The notes under the pieces were generated by a model. That model did no database searches. It was given only the letters and a program-made list of their open reading frames with translations, and was not told the origin of the DNA. From Caprimulgus europaeus (lineage: Eukaryota; Chordata; Aves; Caprimulgiformes; Caprimulgidae): 64,000 bases of DNA. Shown here piece by piece: positions 59,159 to 64,000 of this stretch. The stretch covers positions 45,882,965-45,946,964 of the forward strand of contig OU015530.1 of the NCBI GenBank assembly GCA_907165065.1. The letters are read 5' to 3'. Numbering within the stretch: the stretch's first letter is position 1; every line of letters begins with the position of its first letter. The position numbers were made by a program, and so were the translations under genes.

Positions 59159-62100
59159 GTATATACACTGGAAAAGTGTATATAAAAGTGTATATAAATC
59201 TTTCTCCTTCTGAAAAAGATTGCTGATGTATCTTTTATAATTCATTTATTCCTAGTCTAGTGGTATAAATATTGTAGATAATTAAAAGAAGAAGCCTACA
59301 AGTTGCATTTTCCAAAATTACATTCAAAATACATATGTACAGGAATGTGCAATCCCTGAAAAACAGAAATAAATTTAGATCATGGGATGAAAAGGAGAGG
59401 AAATAATTACTTCTGGTGTCTTCTCCAGGTATTCTCTTAATGCTTAAGTATCTAACAACTGAAGCTAAAGCAATTATCAAGGCCAGGAGACTCCTAAACA
59501 TGAACACTTACTCATTCTTTAAGAAAGCAAGCTTATTTTTCAAGGTTTTTTCAACCAAATTCACAATAATAAACTATACACATAACAGAATGTTGCAAGG
59601 TTTAGACTAGGTTATAAATTTGACTTTAGCTGAAGCCAAAATTTCTAGGTAAAAAGTACCATCATGGTTTTATATAGGGAGAAAGAGAGAGAAAATGCTG
59701 TACAGGTGCAGATAGTCACAAACCACCATGAACAGAATATGATGGAAAAGCAGTACCAGGTACACATTGAACCATCTCTGAGTAAAACTCAGGCAACTCT
59801 ATCAGAAGTCCAATATGCAGTGACTTCTGTATAGGAAAAAAAAAAACAACAATAAAAAGTAGATCTGTATAATGCTTAAGATTTTTAGAAAATATTTTAT
59901 TTGTTTCACAAAAAGTGGAGGAAAATAATGTTTGATATCCATTATATCTTACTGAAATCAGAAAGATCCAAGCTTATTCATCTGATTGTAGGCACTTATC
60001 TGAGTCAGGGAACTCAGGAATGGGCCATTTCAAAATCCTTGTGTCCATGGTGCAAAGAGAAGTGACTGAATCTCTCTGTACAGGCATTTACCTTTCTCCT
60101 TTCATCAAGGAAAAAGTCAAATATAAGTATTGACAGAATGTAGGTGTTTTAGTGAAGTGCCTAAATTTATGCCTAGGAAAAGTCAGATGCAGGGTGGTTT
60201 CTTATCAGCTTTGATTTACCACAGTTGTAAACTGCAGAGGCTATTTTACATATACAGAATTTGAGAGGAAATTTTACATATGTTAAATATTTAATTGTAA
60301 TTATATATTACTATAATGTTTAGTCTAATTGAATGTATGCTGACATATTTGTATCTGGTAGAGTTAACCTATCCTCAAACGAAATTTGGTGTTCCTACAC
60401 TAGAACTAAATGCAGATAAACTTCACCAGTGAACACGGTTGCTCTTTTCCTCTATATTTTTGTGAGCTATAGTTGCTTCAGGAGTACTTATGAAAAATGT
60501 ATTCACAAAAGATAAAAATATGTCCACTTGTGACCTCAGTGGTGCTTACACAACCTCTATTTAAGTCATGAGACCATTACACTCAAACAGTAAACGTGAT
60601 TATGTGGGCTAGATGGTTTAGAAGAAGTTTCAAAAAAATTGCACAAAGCTGCAAAGCCAGAACAATTACTTTTGTGGTTAAGGCTTGAACATAAATACCA
60701 ATATTTTGTGAGGACTTAAGGACAAATGGCTCATGGCTGATGCAAAACAGGCTGGGAAATTGTTAGATGTTAAAAAAGAAAGGGTGACCAGATCAAAGCA
60801 GCACACCAGGAAAATAATCTTTGCAAAGTTGTCCCAGATTGGTATGCAGAGGTAGAACCCATGTGTGACTATCCAAGGGAAAACACTAAGGCAGAAGAGT
60901 GAGAAGTGACAAGTGAGACAGTGAGAACCTGGGTGAAAATTTTGGTTGTGAGAGAGGACATGAAATTCTGTGTCTTTGAGAAGTTATGAAGAAACAAATA
61001 TTTCAGAATTAAGCATACTCTGGTAAAAGGATCTAGTGGAAAAACTATTTGAGAAGTTTCCCAGACAAGCAACTGCAGTGACTGTCAGGATAATTCACTA
61101 CTGTTCACTAGCATAATCAGGCAGAAATGAGTCAGAGTGAGGGTTTGGAGAAGGACTTTTTTAGCCCTACCATGCCTGAGTTGAGACATAGCTGTGATGA
61201 GGCATCAGAGACAATCTGATACTTTACACTGAAGAGGAGGCAGTATGAAGGAGAGATGTATCTCTACAGATTGTCAGTACAGAGATGGATATTGGATTTG
61301 TATATAAAATAATGCAAAGAGATGTGTAGCAGAAGAAAGAGTCTATAACCAGAGTCCTATGTGGCAGGTGGAGGGAAGAACTAAGGCATTCAGATTCACA
61401 TAGGGAGAACCTTAGGGGGGACACTGGGGAGAATGACATTAAGAATATCATCATCCAACAACACTTCTGGAAAAAAGCATGTGTCAAGATCACCAAAGTC
61501 TAAAGAAAGGTGAATTCAATATCAGTCATGAGTTTTGCCAGTTTGGCAAAAACTGATAGAGAGGAATATATAAAGAACAGGAGTTGGGTTACTGTTAATT
61601 TCTTTTGGCAGAAAGAGCTGGAGAAAGGAACAGCTAGGAAGGGAAGAGGGACAGCAAGATTTTTGTCCATGAAAAGTTATTGAAAGTATTTGTAATGTAA
61701 AGCTGAAGTCACAGGGGCAAGGGGCCCTCTCTGGGCCTTGGAGGGAGCCACTCTCTTCTATCATCTCAGGGATGAAGAGGAAACTGAGCTTGGTGGCTAG
61801 CACTGAGGCAGATGTTGAGACAGAGGAGCTTTTTGATGTCTGTGTAGGAAATATACTAAAAAAAAAGGCTGTTTCTGTGATAGTTCTGTGAAAAGAAAAA
61901 ACTGAAAATACAAGTAGAAAACAAAGACAACTCCAAATACATCTCCTAAAAAGAGGCCTCCAAAAAATGATAAACCAATTTGAGAAGGAAATTGCACACA
62001 GCAGTTAGGTTGGTATATAATATACATCCGTCAGTGGATGTGTACCTTACACACAATCATCCTGGAGAGCCTAGATGTTCTTTTAATGTCTGGAAGTGCC

Positions 62101-64000
62101 TCTCATACAGAGTCTGAATTTTCTGAAAATGCTTGGGGAACCACTCTCAAGTGCCTGGGCAACTCTCTGTCAATTTGGGATATTCTATATATACTAAAAC
62201 ATGAAAACCAGGTTTCCAGATGGCATGAGAAAAGCATGAAATATAAATTAACTCTATAGCTGTTTCTTATTAACACTATCTTTAAGAGTTTTTATAAGCT
62301 GTAAAATATAACATGCCAACATTAAATCATTTATAATTAAACTTTTATTTCAAGATCCCTCTAAAAAAATTTGACATAAAAATTCTTACACCAAAACTGA
62401 ATAACAGGCTTTTTATCAGCCTTGCTAGCATAAAATAATTTTGAGATGTAAGGGCAGACTATTTTAAGGAGCAAAAGGGACACTTTCTATAGTTCAATGT
62501 CATAGTAATTATTTTATTTATCACAGAAAATAACATTTCCTTGTGTAAATTAACACTGATTACCTGAAGTTAGTGAAATAGCAACAAATTACATCAATGA
62601 AGGGCCTTGTCTTTTATCTTTACAATACCTAATTACTTTCTTCAAGTTTCAAAGAAAAAAGTATCTTCCACTCTAAGATAAGATGTGGCTTCTGGACATT
62701 TCAAAGAAATTTGCTTCTTTTCAAGCACCTATTTCTTTTAGAAGGGTGAATTTTACCTTTGGAATCGTATGGGGAGATATGTTTTATCTTTAACTGGACA
62801 CTCATTATTCCTGCATATTATTAGGTACCTACAAAACTTAAGTTTTTTTGGCTCACATATTAGTTCCAAGATAAAATTCAGCCTCCACAGAAGCATTTTT
62901 ATTCTGTAATTTTAAACCTCAAATTTTATAGTTTTTATCTGGCAAAAGTTTAACTGAAATTGGACTCTGAAATTCCCATACAGCTCATTACAAGAAAGTC
63001 ATTTTGTTCTGAACAAGAAATAAATTAAGAATAACCATTACACTAACACTTGCACTGATGTCACTCAGTTTCATTATAAATCTTTCATTTCTAATTCAAA
63101 GTTGTCTGTATAAAATCCAAAGACCAACCTGCTTTTTAAGACTTTTAAATATAGCCAACACTACTTTCTAAGGTCTTCTTTGCATCTTTTCTTTCTTTAG
63201 ACATTTTTATAGATCATATGGATTTTCTGAAATATAAGATCACTTATCCAAACTGTACACCTGGAACCAAAGCATGAAACTTATCAATTAAAGAAAAAAA
63301 GTCTTTATCAGATATGAATACCAGATACAAACACAGAAAGCAAACTCAGATTTTACTTAAAGGCTCTCTCTTCCCACTTCTACTATCCATAAAATACCTA
63401 CATTGCATGTTTGTGTGTCTTTAGGCAGAGATAAAGATAGAAACCAAGGGACTTCAATGATCTGCATGATTCTGTATTTCCAAAATTCCTTTTTCTTCAC
63501 ATATCTGTGGGTGACAATAGGTAAAACAAGTATCTAGATATACTGACAACTGTCCAAATGGAGATAACTTTTTTTTCTTATTTATTTTCTTTATCCCTAA
63601 TAAACAAACAGAAATAACAAGATTCCCATTATATACTCAAGACAGTGTGAGAGGTGGAGGTAATTCCTGAATTTAAGACAGAGTTCCCATGCAAACCCAC
63701 TCTTTTCCAGAGTTCCTGTAAGCCATGTGTTACATGGGATGATTCCTGTCCAGTGCATATGATACAAAATGAAACCATTTTAAAAAGTCAGACATAGCCC
63801 ATGGATACAGACCACACATATATCAAAATCAGATAATTCACTAGTGATACTTAGTAACAAAATGGGTTAAAAAAAATCCTTTTATACCTTTAGTTAGGAA
63901 TTTATTGTTTTCATTTACTTTTTTCTCTATTAAAAAAAAAGAAAAGATGATGCCAGATTCTCTTCTGGGAGCAGTCTGTTTATTCCAGCAGACATCAGAC

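Larger units (their letters stand above)
55089..64000. other. 8.9-kb unique AT-rich stretch to the window end
   Basis: No gene or repeat family is recognised. A 52-bp tandem duplication and a TA microsatellite are listed separately. A runs occur near 58700, 59836 and 61860. The region 55180-55400 is less AT-rich and borders the CpG island; it could be transcribed, but I see no clear exon. Confidence 0.5.

Noticed and set aside
1..64000. CRISPR arrays, operons, ribosome binding sites
   Set aside because: The DNA is vertebrate nuclear sequence. No spaced direct-repeat array or prokaryotic gene organisation is present.

Overview
The window looks like 64 kb of bird nuclear DNA that is almost entirely non-coding. 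Three things point to a bird. The LINE fragments are CR1: truncated 5' ends, an ORF2 C-terminus of CR1 type, and 3' ends made of 8-bp ATTCTGTG/ATTCTATG units. Two related solo LTRs are of a kind I recognise from bird genomes. The background is AT-rich and CpG-poor vertebrate DNA with short microsatellites. I cannot name the species or the chromosome.

Layout: 1-13879 is unique AT-rich sequence holding an old CR1 (1677-3058), a CR1 tail (3068-3113) and a younger CR1 (5140-5801), all on the minus strand. At 13880-13951 lies the one gene I call with high confidence, an intact tRNA-Gly with anticodon TCC, its internal A and B boxes and a T6 terminator. A plus-strand CR1 (14010-14845) begins about 60 bp after it. 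From 14846 to 36204 the sequence is mostly unique, with a short CR1 3' end (23668-23895), simple repeats, a 22-nt C run, and candidate exons on opposite strands near 22.4-23.0 kb. Two minus-oriented solo LTRs of one family follow (about 36205-36821, and 43396-44051 with a perfect 5-bp target duplication). They are separated by unique DNA with an AAT microsatellite and an AAT/ATT hairpin. From 44057 to 64000 the sequence is again mainly unique, broken by one sharp CpG island (54600-54906) next to a 93-nt pyrimidine tract.

There is no convincing protein-coding gene. The longest open frames are CR1 remnants, antisense readings of repeats, LTR frames, or frames left open by the GC-rich island. 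The most useful leads are the CpG island as a promoter and several splice-like segments. One of these is a minus-strand candidate 3' terminal exon at 22375-22573 that has an acceptor, AATAAA and a GU-rich downstream element. Two more minus-strand exon-like segments (47431-47455 and 46281-46329) lie between that exon and the island, so a minus-strand, probably non-coding, transcript about 32 kb long is a testable idea. It is inference and not shown by sequence alone. I found no previously undescribed system that I can support.
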